A stretch of 15,545 nucleotides of DNA, taken from the NCBI GenBank assembly GCA_030039005.1, contig JASHQT010000635.1:1-15545 (forward strand), written 5' to 3'. A program made the translations under genes and the position numbers. Source of the DNA: Bryobacteraceae bacterium (lineage in GTDB: Bacteria > Acidobacteriota > Terriglobia > Bryobacterales > Bryobacteraceae). The number at the start of each line of letters is the position of its first letter. The stretch's first letter is position 1. The notes under the pieces were generated by a model. It had not been told where the DNA came from, searched no databases, and was given only the letters and a program-made list of their open reading frames with translations. Below are positions 1 through 7,081 of this stretch, in pieces.

Positions 1-378
1 CGATTGCGCGGCTGGGTTTTTCTCGCGCTCAAAATCCTGTTCGTGCTGCCGATCCTGCAATGCGCCACGCTGTTCGTAATTGTATTCGCGCCGTTTATCT
101 CGCTGGGCATCGTCCTCGCGAATATCGTGCTCTTTCGCTGGGTCTTCCTCGATCAACGCCGCCGCTGCCCGGTTTGCCTGCGATTGCTCACGCAACCCGT
201 ACGCATCGGAAATCCATCGCAAACGTTCCTGGAGTGGTATGGCGCCGAATCGGTTTGCTCGCGCGGGCATGGATTGCTGCACGATCCCGATCTCGTGGCC
301 ACTTACGCCGCCAAGGCGCAATGGCTCAAGCTGGACCGCTCCTGGAGCGGCTTATTTTCCGGGGTCCGCATGCAATGA
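1..378 (+). CDS. Membrane protein with C-terminal Cys/His zinc-ribbon-like motif (5' partial)
   Basis: The reading frame is open at the left edge, so this is probably the 3' part of a longer gene. The first in-frame start is TTG at 4, with no visible ribosome site. Numbered from that TTG, the protein has two hydrophobic helices (about 4-30 and 32-48), a basic stretch DQRRR, and then CPVC (Cys55, Cys58). Cys85 and His89 follow in the segment CSRGH, giving four candidate zinc ligands. The stop TGA overlaps the ATG of the ABC ATPase (ATGA, 375-378), so the two are translationally coupled and this protein likely belongs to the exporter unit downstream. I recall similar membrane proteins with CPVCLRLL and SxGHG motifs in Acidobacteriota, with longer N-termini. 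Function is unknown; an accessory or sensory role for the transporter is inference. Confidence 0.75.
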   Translation, partial: RLRGWVFLALKILFVLPILQCATLFVIVFAPFISLGIVLANIVLFRWVFLDQRRRCPVCLRLLTQPVRIGNPSQTFLEWYGAESVCSRGHGLLHDPDLVATYAAKAQWLKLDRSWSGLFSGVRMQ

Positions 379-1142
379 CGCTGGAATTGCGCCAGGTCTC
401 CAAACGTTTCAGCGGCATTCCCGCGGTCGATAACGTCAGCTTTGAGGCGCGCGCCGGCGAAATCACCGGATACCTGGGGCCGAACGGCTCCGGCAAATCC
501 ACCACGATGAAAATGATCACGGCGCTGATCGAGCCGTCGGAAGGCGAGGTTCTCTTCGATGGACGCGCGATCCGCGAGGATCTGCTCGCGTTCAAGCAGC
601 GCATGGGTTACGTGCCCGAAGAGCCGCATCTCTATTCGCACCTGAGCGGCTTGGAATACTTGACCATGGTCGCGCAGTTGCGCGGCCTGCCCACCAAGCC
701 CACCGCCGACCGCATCGATGGCCTGCTGCGCCTGCTCTCTCTGCATGGCGACCGGCACGCCGCGATCTCGGCCTACTCCAAAGGCATGCGGCAGAAGATC
801 CTGCTTTCCGCCGCCTTGCTCCACAATCCCGATCTGATTCTTCTCGACGAACCGTTTTCCGGCCTGGATGTTTCCACGGGATTAGTATTGCGTTCGCTGA
901 TCCAGGAATTGGCGGCGCGCGGCAAAGTAGTGCTCTTCAGCTCGCATGAACTGGAAACCGTGGAGCGGATTTCCTCGCACGTCGTGATTCTGCATCGCGG
1001 CAAAGTGGTGGCTGACGATTCCATCGAGCGGCTGCGGGCGCTGATGTCACTGCCCACCCTCGAAGAGATCTTCTCCGAGCTTGCCGTGGAGCAGGACACC
1101 GCCGCAGTATCGCGCGAAATCGCCGATCTGATTCGCGCCTAA
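375..1142 (+). CDS. ABC transporter ATP-binding protein (ABC-2 exporter type)
   Basis: A 255-residue nucleotide-binding subunit that would power the membrane partner encoded next. Walker A GPNGSGKST is at 35-43. The Q-loop position carries Glu (GYVPEEP, 79-84), common in DrrA/ABC-2 type ATPases. The signature is YSKGMRQK (134-141), Walker B is LILLDEP (154-160), the D-loop is SGLD (162-165) and the switch His is H191 in SSHELE. All catalytic elements are intact. The start ATG at 375 overlaps the upstream stop and gives the normal N-terminus MTLELRQVSK; an earlier ATG at 60 in this frame would add 105 residues that overlap the upstream gene. The stop TAA at 1140-1142 overlaps the AAGGAGG ribosome site of the permease. 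The family normally exports drugs, lipids or peptides; the substrate cannot be read here. Confidence 0.95.
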   Translation: MTLELRQVSKRFSGIPAVDNVSFEARAGEITGYLGPNGSGKSTTMKMITALIEPSEGEVLFDGRAIREDLLAFKQRMGYVPEEPHLYSHLSGLEYLTMVAQLRGLPTKPTADRIDGLLRLLSLHGDRHAAISAYSKGMRQKILLSAALLHNPDLILLDEPFSGLDVSTGLVLRSLIQELAARGKVVLFSSHELETVERISSHVVILHRGKVVADDSIERLRALMSLPTLEEIFSELAVEQDTAAVSREIADLIRA

Positions 1143-1152
1143 GGAGGCGTCC

Positions 1153-3924
1153 TTGAAAAAGCTTCAATTTCGCACCCTGTATCGCGAGTTCCTGTTCCGG
1201 TTCGTCGATCTGGAAGTGCTTTCCGTGCACGCGCAAGGCGACAGCCGCGGCCTGATCGGCCAGTTCGCATCCCTGCTCATCTTTTTCAGCATGTGCCTGG
1301 CCCTATTTGCCGGACTTTGGGCGGCGAACAACAGGAACATTCGCGTGCCTCCGCTCATGCAACTGACCAGCGCCTGGATGATGGAACACTTTCTCATCGC
1401 AACCACGATGCTGGTGGTGGGCCTGTTCGCGGTGTTGAGTTGGGAATCCACCTTTCCCGATCGGCGCGACGTGTTGGTGCTGGGGCCGCTGCCGGTTCGC
1501 GCGCGGACGATGTTTCTCGCGAAGGTCGCGGCGGTGGCCAGCGCGCTGGGCCTGTCGGTCCTGGCGCTGCACGTTTTGGCGGGCTTGGCCTGGCCGTTCG
1601 CTCTCGCGCAGTACGGTTCCACGCCCGCGCCTGCTTTGATTTTCGATCCTGCGATTCCGCCAGTAAGCGCGGCGGATTTTCCGGCCGTCATGAATCGCGA
1701 CATCGCGCCCATGTTGCGCCGGCTGGACCTGGCGGCCGCCGACGGCGGCGCGGGCATCGTGATCGGAGTGAGCGAGCATGGCGAACGGCGCATCCTGACC
1801 TATGGGGCAGCGAAGCCCGATTCGCTATTCGAAATCGGCTCCATCGGGAAAACATTCACCGGGCTGCTGCTCGCGCAGATGGTGGTGCGCGGAGAGCTGG
1901 ATTTGCGCGATCCGGTTCGCGAATTCCTGCCCCCTGGAATCGCGCCTCGGCCGAACGGTCCCGAGATCACGCTGCTCGACCTGGCGACCCATCGCTCGGG
2001 CCTGCCGCGCATGCCCGACAACGCCGGACCACCCGACCAGCGCGAGACGTATACGAACTACCAGGAATCCGGTCTGTACGATTTCATCCGTCAGAACGGC
2101 CTCGCGAAGCCCGCACAGCCCGAATTTCTGTATAGCAATCTGGGCTTCGCGCTGCTCGGAGCCGCGCTGGCCAATCATGCCCACCTGAGCTATCCGTACC
2201 TTCTGCGCCAGGAGATCACCGGACCGCTGGGAATGAAGGACACCGTAATCTCCATTCCTCCGAGCCTCGAGGCGCGCATGATGCAAGGTCATGATGGTTG
2301 GCGGCGCGCGACGCCGCGCTGGAACTTGCAGGCCTTTGCCAGCGCGGGCGGCATTCGCTCCGACGCCGCCGACATGCTCACGTACCTCGAAGCCCAATTG
2401 CATCCCCAGAGTTCGCCGTTCGGCAAAGCCATTAAAGAGTCGCAACTCCTTCAGGACTACGTCACGGACAGCACTCGCATAGGCCTCGCGTGGATGTACG
2501 ATCCCACAAGAGGTGTTTTCGAACATGGTGGAGCGACGGGCGGCTTCACCAGCTCCGTTTGTTTTGATCCGCGGCGCGACTTCGCGGCTGTCAGTCTGCT
2601 GAATGCCGCGCCGATGACTTTCCCCTTCATTGAAGTGCTAAGCGAACACGTCCGCGCACGCCTTGCCGGGGAACCGGCCATATCGCTTTCGCCCGTTTCG
2701 GTTCCTCCCGCCGGCCCCATCCGTTCCTTCTTTGCTTACTGGATCACGATGATCGCCTCCGGGGCGTTCATGTTCTGCTGCATTCTCGGCATCCAGGGAC
2801 TTACCGCGCAGTTCCTTCCCCGGCGATGGTTCCTGCGCATCTCGGCCCTTCTGCAATTCGCGATTTTCTGTATTTTGATCAGCGGGTACTTCTTGCTGAG
2901 CAATCCGGCTAAGGTGCTGATCACCGGTGCGGCTTCGCGCTGGATTTCCTGGATTCCCACGTATTGGTTTGAGGGCCTGTACCAGCAGTTGAGCGGATCG
3001 CTGCATCCGGCGCTCTTACCTTTCGCGCACCGGGCGTGGATAGGGCTCGCCGTCGCGGTTTGCGCCACGGCGCTGGCCTATGCAGCCTCCTACTTTCAGA
3101 CCCTGCGCCGAATCGTCGAAGATCCCGACGTCGCTCCGGGATGGCAAAGCCGCTGGCTGCCGCGCTTCGGCGGCACATTTGAGACCGCGATCGTGCAGTT
3201 CAGCGTTCGCAGTTTGCTGCGCAGCCGCCAGCATCGCATGATTTTCGCGTTTTATCTCGGCGTCGCTTTCGCCTGTGGGGTTCTGTTCCTCAATTCGCCC
3301 CAGAATCTCTCGGGAGAAATGGCCGGCGATGCCTGGGCGCCGCTTTCTCCCGCACTGCTCGCGGCGACCATTCTGCTGGTGGGATTTTGGGTGGTGGGCG
3401 TCCGCACCGTTTTCTCGCTGCCGCTCGATCTGCGCGCCAATTGGATCTTCCGCGTGATGCCGTTCGCCGCGGGGCAGGGATGTTGCCAGGGCCGCCGCCG
3501 CGCTCTGGCTGTCTTATCCGTCGCGCCCGCGCTGGTGATCTCCGCCGCCTTGCTCTCGCGATGGCCGTGGAGGCCGGCCGCGGCACACATAGCCGCGCTG
3601 GCGTGTCTTGCGATCGTCGTCGCCGAGTTTTCCTTCGAAGGCGTCCAAAAGCTGCCGTTCACCTGTTCCTACCTGCCGGGCAAATCGAATCTGCATTTGA
3701 CCTTCTGGGTCTGGATTTTTCTGTTGATCAGCTTGATCACCGGCGCTGCGCTGAACGAGCGCCGGGCGCTCGAAAAACCAATGGGCACCGCCGGCGTGCT
3801 CGCCGTCCTGGGAGTCGCGGCTCTGTTCGCGATCCTGCGCAACAACTGGCTCGCCCGTCCCCGCTACGCCGAACTGCGCTACGAGGAACTGCCGCCGGAC
3901 CATTTGCAGGGCTTGGGATTGTGA
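1153..3924 (+). CDS. ABC-2 type permease with inserted serine beta-lactamase-like (class C/PBP-like) domain
   Basis: 923 residues. The TTG start lies five bases after a perfect AAGGAGG (1141-1147), which fixes it. Domain order: cytoplasmic N-terminus; hydrophobic helices at about 34-56, 79-97 and 121-152; a soluble domain at about 170-515; then about eight or nine more helices (526-550, 560-583, 625-645, 693-712, 732-752, 785-802, 808-826, 850-867, 876-896). The soluble part has the serine beta-lactamase/DD-peptidase motifs: Ser230-Ile-Gly-Lys233 (SxxK), Tyr327-Ser-Asn329 (YxN) and His458-Gly-Gly460 (replacing KTG, as in class C-like esterases and peptidases). Three preceding helices would place it in the periplasm. 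The segments FPDRRDVLVLGPLPVR (101-116) and FTCSYLPGKS (836-845) look typical of acidobacterial ABC-2 permeases, by recollection. The hydrolase may act on peptides, esters or the exported substrate; a true beta-lactamase role is not shown. The frame is uninterrupted, so this is a real fusion rather than two genes. Confidence 0.9.
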   Translation: MKKLQFRTLYREFLFRFVDLEVLSVHAQGDSRGLIGQFASLLIFFSMCLALFAGLWAANNRNIRVPPLMQLTSAWMMEHFLIATTMLVVGLFAVLSWESTFPDRRDVLVLGPLPVRARTMFLAKVAAVASALGLSVLALHVLAGLAWPFALAQYGSTPAPALIFDPAIPPVSAADFPAVMNRDIAPMLRRLDLAAADGGAGIVIGVSEHGERRILTYGAAKPDSLFEIGSIGKTFTGLLLAQMVVRGELDLRDPVREFLPPGIAPRPNGPEITLLDLATHRSGLPRMPDNAGPPDQRETYTNYQESGLYDFIRQNGLAKPAQPEFLYSNLGFALLGAALANHAHLSYPYLLRQEITGPLGMKDTVISIPPSLEARMMQGHDGWRRATPRWNLQAFASAGGIRSDAADMLTYLEAQLHPQSSPFGKAIKESQLLQDYVTDSTRIGLAWMYDPTRGVFEHGGATGGFTSSVCFDPRRDFAAVSLLNAAPMTFPFIEVLSEHVRARLAGEPAISLSPVSVPPAGPIRSFFAYWITMIASGAFMFCCILGIQGLTAQFLPRRWFLRISALLQFAIFCILISGYFLLSNPAKVLITGAASRWISWIPTYWFEGLYQQLSGSLHPALLPFAHRAWIGLAVAVCATALAYAASYFQTLRRIVEDPDVAPGWQSRWLPRFGGTFETAIVQFSVRSLLRSRQHRMIFAFYLGVAFACGVLFLNSPQNLSGEMAGDAWAPLSPALLAATILLVGFWVVGVRTVFSLPLDLRANWIFRVMPFAAGQGCCQGRRRALAVLSVAPALVISAALLSRWPWRPAAAHIAALACLAIVVAEFSFEGVQKLPFTCSYLPGKSNLHLTFWVWIFLLISLITGAALNERRALEKPMGTAGVLAVLGVAALFAILRNNWLARPRYAELRYEELPPDHLQGLGL

Positions 3925-3940
3925 CTGTGATCAGCCCGGC

Positions 3941-5032
3941 TCACTGCATCAGTTTCAGAATCGCGCCCGTGTCGGTGGCCACCCAGATGTCTTGCGCATC
4001 CGGCGCCGCAATCACCACACGCTGCGCCACGGCGCGATAGTCCACGTCCATTTCCTTCCACACTTTGAGATTCTCGCTTTCGAGAATCCTCAGCTTGCCG
4101 GGAATGGGAACTTGCGCCGAGTTTCCCGGCGGCTCGATGGCGGCGAGCACCGCGCGCCCGTCGTCCAGCAAAGCGATGTCGCTTGCTTCGCGGTCGCGCT
4201 CGGCGAAAATGGTCCTTGCATTCCGACCGCCTAACGGCGTCTCGAAGACGGCCGAGGCCACGGGGTATTTTGGATCGGAATACAGAATGACGGAAACCAC
4301 GTACCCCTTGTTCGACAGGCACAACTGCGCCAATTGGCCGTCGATGGAGACCGCGCCCGAGGTCCACTTCTTGCCGCCATCCAGGGTTTCCAGTACGATC
4401 AGCTTCCCTCTGGCGCGCGTTCGTTCGTCTTCTTGTCCGCGCTCCAGGAGAACGGGCTCGGGCGCGAACGATTCCGGCGCGCCCACGATCAGGCCGTGGG
4501 TTCCACGGAACGTGATGAGCTGGTAGTTTACCGTTTGCGCGTCGGGAACGTGCTCGCTCATCTGCAGGGCTTTCCAGGATTTGCCGCGGTTGGTCGTCTC
4601 CTCAACCAAGCCCTTTAGGCCCACCAGGTAGCCGTGATCGGTGTCCAGGAACCAGGCCTGGAGCAAGCCCTTGCGCGAATCGATTTTCGTCCACGTGCGC
4701 CCGCCTTCGACGGTCGCCCACAGGCCATGGTCGGTAACCATCCACCCCAGGCTGTCGTTCAGAAAGAACAGCGAAATCGGGTGTTCCTTCACGTCGTACT
4801 GCGACCAATGTAGGCCCGCGTCGCTCGAAACCACCACGGCGCCGTGTTCGTGCCCTCTTTTGTCGTCGATCCATCCGCCGGCCACGCAGAACAGGGCCGT
4901 GGGACACTGCAGATCGTCGATGGAGAAGTTGGAATCGGCGCGATCGTACAGGAATTGAATGTTCCAGCGCGGCGCGGCCGTGGCCAGGAACGCCGGCCAC
5001 AGACAGGCACAGATCAGAGCAGGTAACTTCAT
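3941..5032 (-). CDS. Secreted Asp-box beta-propeller (BNR/Ycf48-like) protein
   Basis: 363 residues with a signal peptide (about 1-20, hydrophobic core after MKLP, cleavage probably after ATAA). The mature part repeats the sialidase-type Asp-box pattern S/T-x-D-x-G-x-x-W: SSDAGLHW (69-76), TVEGGRTW (107-114), TTNRGKSW (146-153) and TLDGGKKW (216-223). This suggests a beta-propeller related to Ycf48 or the photosynthesis-assembly-factor fold, without visible enzyme residues. The ATG at 5032-5030 overlaps the TGA of the upstream GAF gene (ATGA), so it depends on translation of that gene. It converges with the permease gene across a 16-base gap with no clear terminator. Such proteins often bind partners or carbohydrate at the cell surface; a specific role cannot be stated. 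Confidence 0.85.
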   Translation of the reverse strand: MKLPALICACLWPAFLATAAPRWNIQFLYDRADSNFSIDDLQCPTALFCVAGGWIDDKRGHEHGAVVVSSDAGLHWSQYDVKEHPISLFFLNDSLGWMVTDHGLWATVEGGRTWTKIDSRKGLLQAWFLDTDHGYLVGLKGLVEETTNRGKSWKALQMSEHVPDAQTVNYQLITFRGTHGLIVGAPESFAPEPVLLERGQEDERTRARGKLIVLETLDGGKKWTSGAVSIDGQLAQLCLSNKGYVVSVILYSDPKYPVASAVFETPLGGRNARTIFAERDREASDIALLDDGRAVLAAIEPPGNSAQVPIPGKLRILESENLKVWKEMDVDYRAVAQRVVIAAPDAQDIWVATDTGAILKLMQ

Positions 5033-5580
5033 CGGTGGCTTATTAATTCAGCCGTGGGGGTCTCCATCCGCGCCAGCATCAGCAAACAACCCACCTGTTC
5101 GCCGACGCTGGCGAGCAGCTCCATCTCGATGCCGGTATGGGAATGGGGATCGCGGTGTTGCACGTTGATGACGCCTTCCACGCCGCGGCGCGAGAGAATG
5201 GGCGCCGAAAGAAAAGCCTCGTAGGTGTCCTCCGGAAGATCGCTGAAGTACTTGAAGCGCGGATCGCGAAAGGCTTCGCGGGAAATCGAGAGCAGGCGCT
5301 TCTCGCGCGCCACCCACCCGGTCAGGCCTTCGTTCATCGCCAGCTTCACATTGCCGACCGCCGACGGCCGGTTGCTCGCCCGCAGCACCAGTTCGCGCCC
5401 GTCCAGCAGGTACAGCAAGCAGGAGTCGCACTCCATGAATTCCACCACCAGCGACACCACGCCATCTAGCGCGTCTTGCAGCTTGGTTTGGCGGACCAGA
5501 TAGCGGCTGATCTTCTGCAATAGACGCAATTGTTGCTCGGTGCGCTCCAGGCGCTGTTCCAATTCCCTTACCCTGGACAC
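5029..5580 (-). CDS. GAF domain protein
   Basis: 183 residues from a GTG start. No strong ribosome site is seen, so the start is tentative. A short charged coiled-coil-like segment (about 1-25, ELEQRLERTEQQL) leads into one GAF domain (about 25-172). The domain contains the phosphotransferase/NifA-type motif NEGLTGWVAREK (83-94) and the closing SAPIL...GVINVQHRDPH region (125-146). No output domain (kinase, cyclase, HTH) follows, so it is a stand-alone sensor that would bind a small ligand or redox signal and act by protein contact. Its stop overlaps the start of the secreted propeller gene, an unusual cytoplasmic-sensor and exported-protein pairing. It is divergent from the bactofilin gene, with a 233-base spacer. 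Confidence 0.85.
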   Translation of the reverse strand: MSRVRELEQRLERTEQQLRLLQKISRYLVRQTKLQDALDGVVSLVVEFMECDSCLLYLLDGRELVLRASNRPSAVGNVKLAMNEGLTGWVAREKRLLSISREAFRDPRFKYFSDLPEDTYEAFLSAPILSRRGVEGVINVQHRDPHSHTGIEMELLASVGEQVGCLLMLARMETPTAELISHR

Positions 5581-5813
5581 GAGTTTATTATCCCATCGCC
5601 CGCGGCGCGGCTGGGAATTTTCTTGCCCGATTTGGGCGTTTCCCGCCTAGGGAATCTCCGGGGCCGCGGTCCGGCCGGGGCCGCCTTAGCACCCCCAATC
5701 ACAAAGCCATGACAGACTGCAATGAGCGTAGTACGATGGTTTCATCCTTATAGCGTAAGCGACAGTACCGCGAAGTCATGATTGAACGAGATTGAACCAA
5801 GGAGAGATTCCGA
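5581..5813. promoter_or_regulatory. Divergent intergenic region between GAF and bactofilin genes
   Basis: A 233-base spacer that must hold the promoters of both flanking genes. It contains small inverted repeats (GCCCGATTTGGGC at 5625-5637; TTCCC/GGGAA around 5640-5654), a GC-rich block at about 5655-5690, and an AT-richer stretch at 5700-5800. Just before the bactofilin ribosome site is an exact 8-base direct repeat GATTGAAC (5780-5787 and 5790-5797), spaced one helical turn. I could not place a convincing -35/-10 pair on either strand; TATAGC at 5749-5754 is only a weak candidate. Confidence 0.4.
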
Positions 5814-6359
5814 ATGTGGAACAAACGGAAGGAAGAAGAATATCCACCCAAAGCGCCGGCAGCGCCGCCCGCGCCCGCTAGCCAGATCAAGGAGACCCCC
5901 CCTATGTCGACGAATCCCGCTCCCACCTATCACGCCACCGATTCCAGAGGACCGGCGGTCATCGGAAAGTCGGTCATGATTAAAGGCCAGATTTTCAGCC
6001 GCGAAGATTTGACCATTGACGGCGAGATCGACGGTTCTGTCGAACTGCATGAACACCGGCTCACGGTGGGGCCGAACGGGAAATTGCAAGCCGGCGTCAA
6101 GGCACGGGAAGTGGTGGTTTTGGGGACCATTCACGGCAACGTCGAGGCGTCGGATAAGATCGATATCCGCAAGGACGCCAAGCTGGTGGGGGACATCAAA
6201 ACCGCGCGTATCGTGATCGAGGATGGGGCGTATTTCAAGGGGAGCATCGATATTGCCCGGCCCGAAGCCGCCCGTCCTGCGCCTCCTCAACCCAAGCAGC
6301 AACCCGCTACTTCCAACGCCTCCGCGCCAGCCACGGCCGTAGCGGGAGATTCGCGCTAA
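5814..6359 (+). CDS. Bactofilin (polymer-forming cytoskeletal protein)
   Basis: 181 residues. The ATG follows AAGGAGA (5799-5805) with good spacing. A Pro/Ala-rich N-terminal tail (1-46) leads into the bactofilin/DUF583 beta-helix (about 48-148), with the repeating G-x-I/V pattern typical of the fold (IKGQI, IDGEIDGSV, AREVVVLGTIHGNV, VGDIKT, FKGSIDI). A second disordered Pro/Ala/Gln tail ends the protein. Bactofilins self-assemble into nucleotide-independent filaments at the membrane and organise cell-wall enzymes, stalks, polar proteins or motility. The methyltransferase-like gene begins 52 bases downstream and is probably co-transcribed. No partner peptidase lies in the immediate operon. 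Confidence 0.93.
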   Translation: MWNKRKEEEYPPKAPAAPPAPASQIKETPPMSTNPAPTYHATDSRGPAVIGKSVMIKGQIFSREDLTIDGEIDGSVELHEHRLTVGPNGKLQAGVKAREVVVLGTIHGNVEASDKIDIRKDAKLVGDIKTARIVIEDGAYFKGSIDIARPEAARPAPPQPKQQPATSNASAPATAVAGDSR

Positions 6360-6411
6360 GCGCCCGTCCCGAGCGTCCAAGGGGCATGACATTGCAAGCA
6401 GGAGTGGGGCC

Positions 6412-7074
6412 TTGTTGAAAGACCGGTTGAGATTCGAACCGTCTTCACCCTCGCTTCACTCGCCCCCCAAAAAATCCGGGGCTGGGCAGCCGCAGAACCG
6501 CTCCAGCAACGGCCTGGACCAATTCTTCGCCTCGCTGCAGGACCAGGAAGCCCTCTCCATCCTGGATTTTTCCGGCGCCAGTCAGGCTAACATCAGTTTT
6601 ATTACGTCCATGGGACACCGCATCTATTCCAACGATGCGTTGCGCACCCTAGAAGAGGCCTTCGGCGCCGGCGGCGACTTTATCGCCAATCAATCCGATC
6701 CCGAAAAAGCTGCGCTGTTTCTGCGCGAGAACCTGGGATTCGAGGACCGCAGTTTCGACGGTGCGCTGATTTGGGACACGCTGCAGTTCCTGGCGCCGCC
6801 GCTGCTGCAGGATACCGTGGAGCGCTTGTACCGCATCTTGCGTCCCCAATCCTCCATGCTCGCGTTTTTTCACGCCGACGAGAAAGCGCAAACCGCGCCG
6901 CTTTACTCCTACCGCATCGTGGAGTCCAAAGTTATGTCGCTGACGCCGCGCAACCAGGTGCGGCCGGTGCAGTATTTCAACAATCGGGCGCTGGAAAAGC
7001 TATTCCAGAAATTCAATTCGGTGAAATTTTTCCTCACGCGGGACCATTTACGCGAAGTGATCATCCGCCGCTAG
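6412..7074 (+). CDS. Class I methyltransferase-like protein, degenerate SAM motif
   Basis: 220 residues. The TTG start at 6412 (or the adjacent TTG at 6415) is chosen because AGGAG lies at 6400-6404, seven bases before it; no ATG fits this frame. After a polar, proline-rich leader (1-35) the layout follows a Rossmann methyltransferase: a beta1-like strand ILDFSGASQANISF (50-63) where the SAM loop should be, IYSNDA (71-76) for the second strand, FDGALIWDTLQFL (115-127) for motif IV, and a post-motif LYRILRPQSSMLAFFH (139-154). The E/DxGxGxG glycines are largely missing, so SAM binding is doubtful. It converges with the DUF481 gene with a 7-base gap. A role alongside bactofilin is inferred from position only. 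Confidence 0.75.
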   Translation: MLKDRLRFEPSSPSLHSPPKKSGAGQPQNRSSNGLDQFFASLQDQEALSILDFSGASQANISFITSMGHRIYSNDALRTLEEAFGAGGDFIANQSDPEKAALFLRENLGFEDRSFDGALIWDTLQFLAPPLLQDTVERLYRILRPQSSMLAFFHADEKAQTAPLYSYRIVESKVMSLTPRNQVRPVQYFNNRALEKLFQKFNSVKFFLTRDHLREVIIRR

Positions 7075-7081
7075 CTGGGCC

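Noticed and set aside
60..374. N-terminal extension of the ABC ATPase from an ATG at 60
   Set aside because: It overlaps the membrane protein gene throughout and adds residues with no family similarity; ATG at 375 gives the normal ATPase N-terminus.
1825..2526. Minus-strand ORF of 233 codons across the hydrolase domain
   Set aside because: It is antisense to a domain with intact catalytic motifs, has no ribosome site, and has the composition expected of a shadow frame in GC-rich DNA.
2101..2640. Calling the inserted domain an antibiotic-resistance beta-lactamase
   Set aside because: The third motif is HGG rather than KTG, and the fold family is mostly peptidases and esterases, so resistance cannot be claimed from these motifs.
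3921..3944. Possible terminator between the convergent permease and propeller genes
   Set aside because: Only a four-base GTGA/TCAC pairing with a long loop and no T-run.
5748..6392. Minus-strand ORF of 214 codons over the bactofilin gene
   Set aside because: Low-complexity Arg/Gly-rich translation, antisense to a clear bactofilin.
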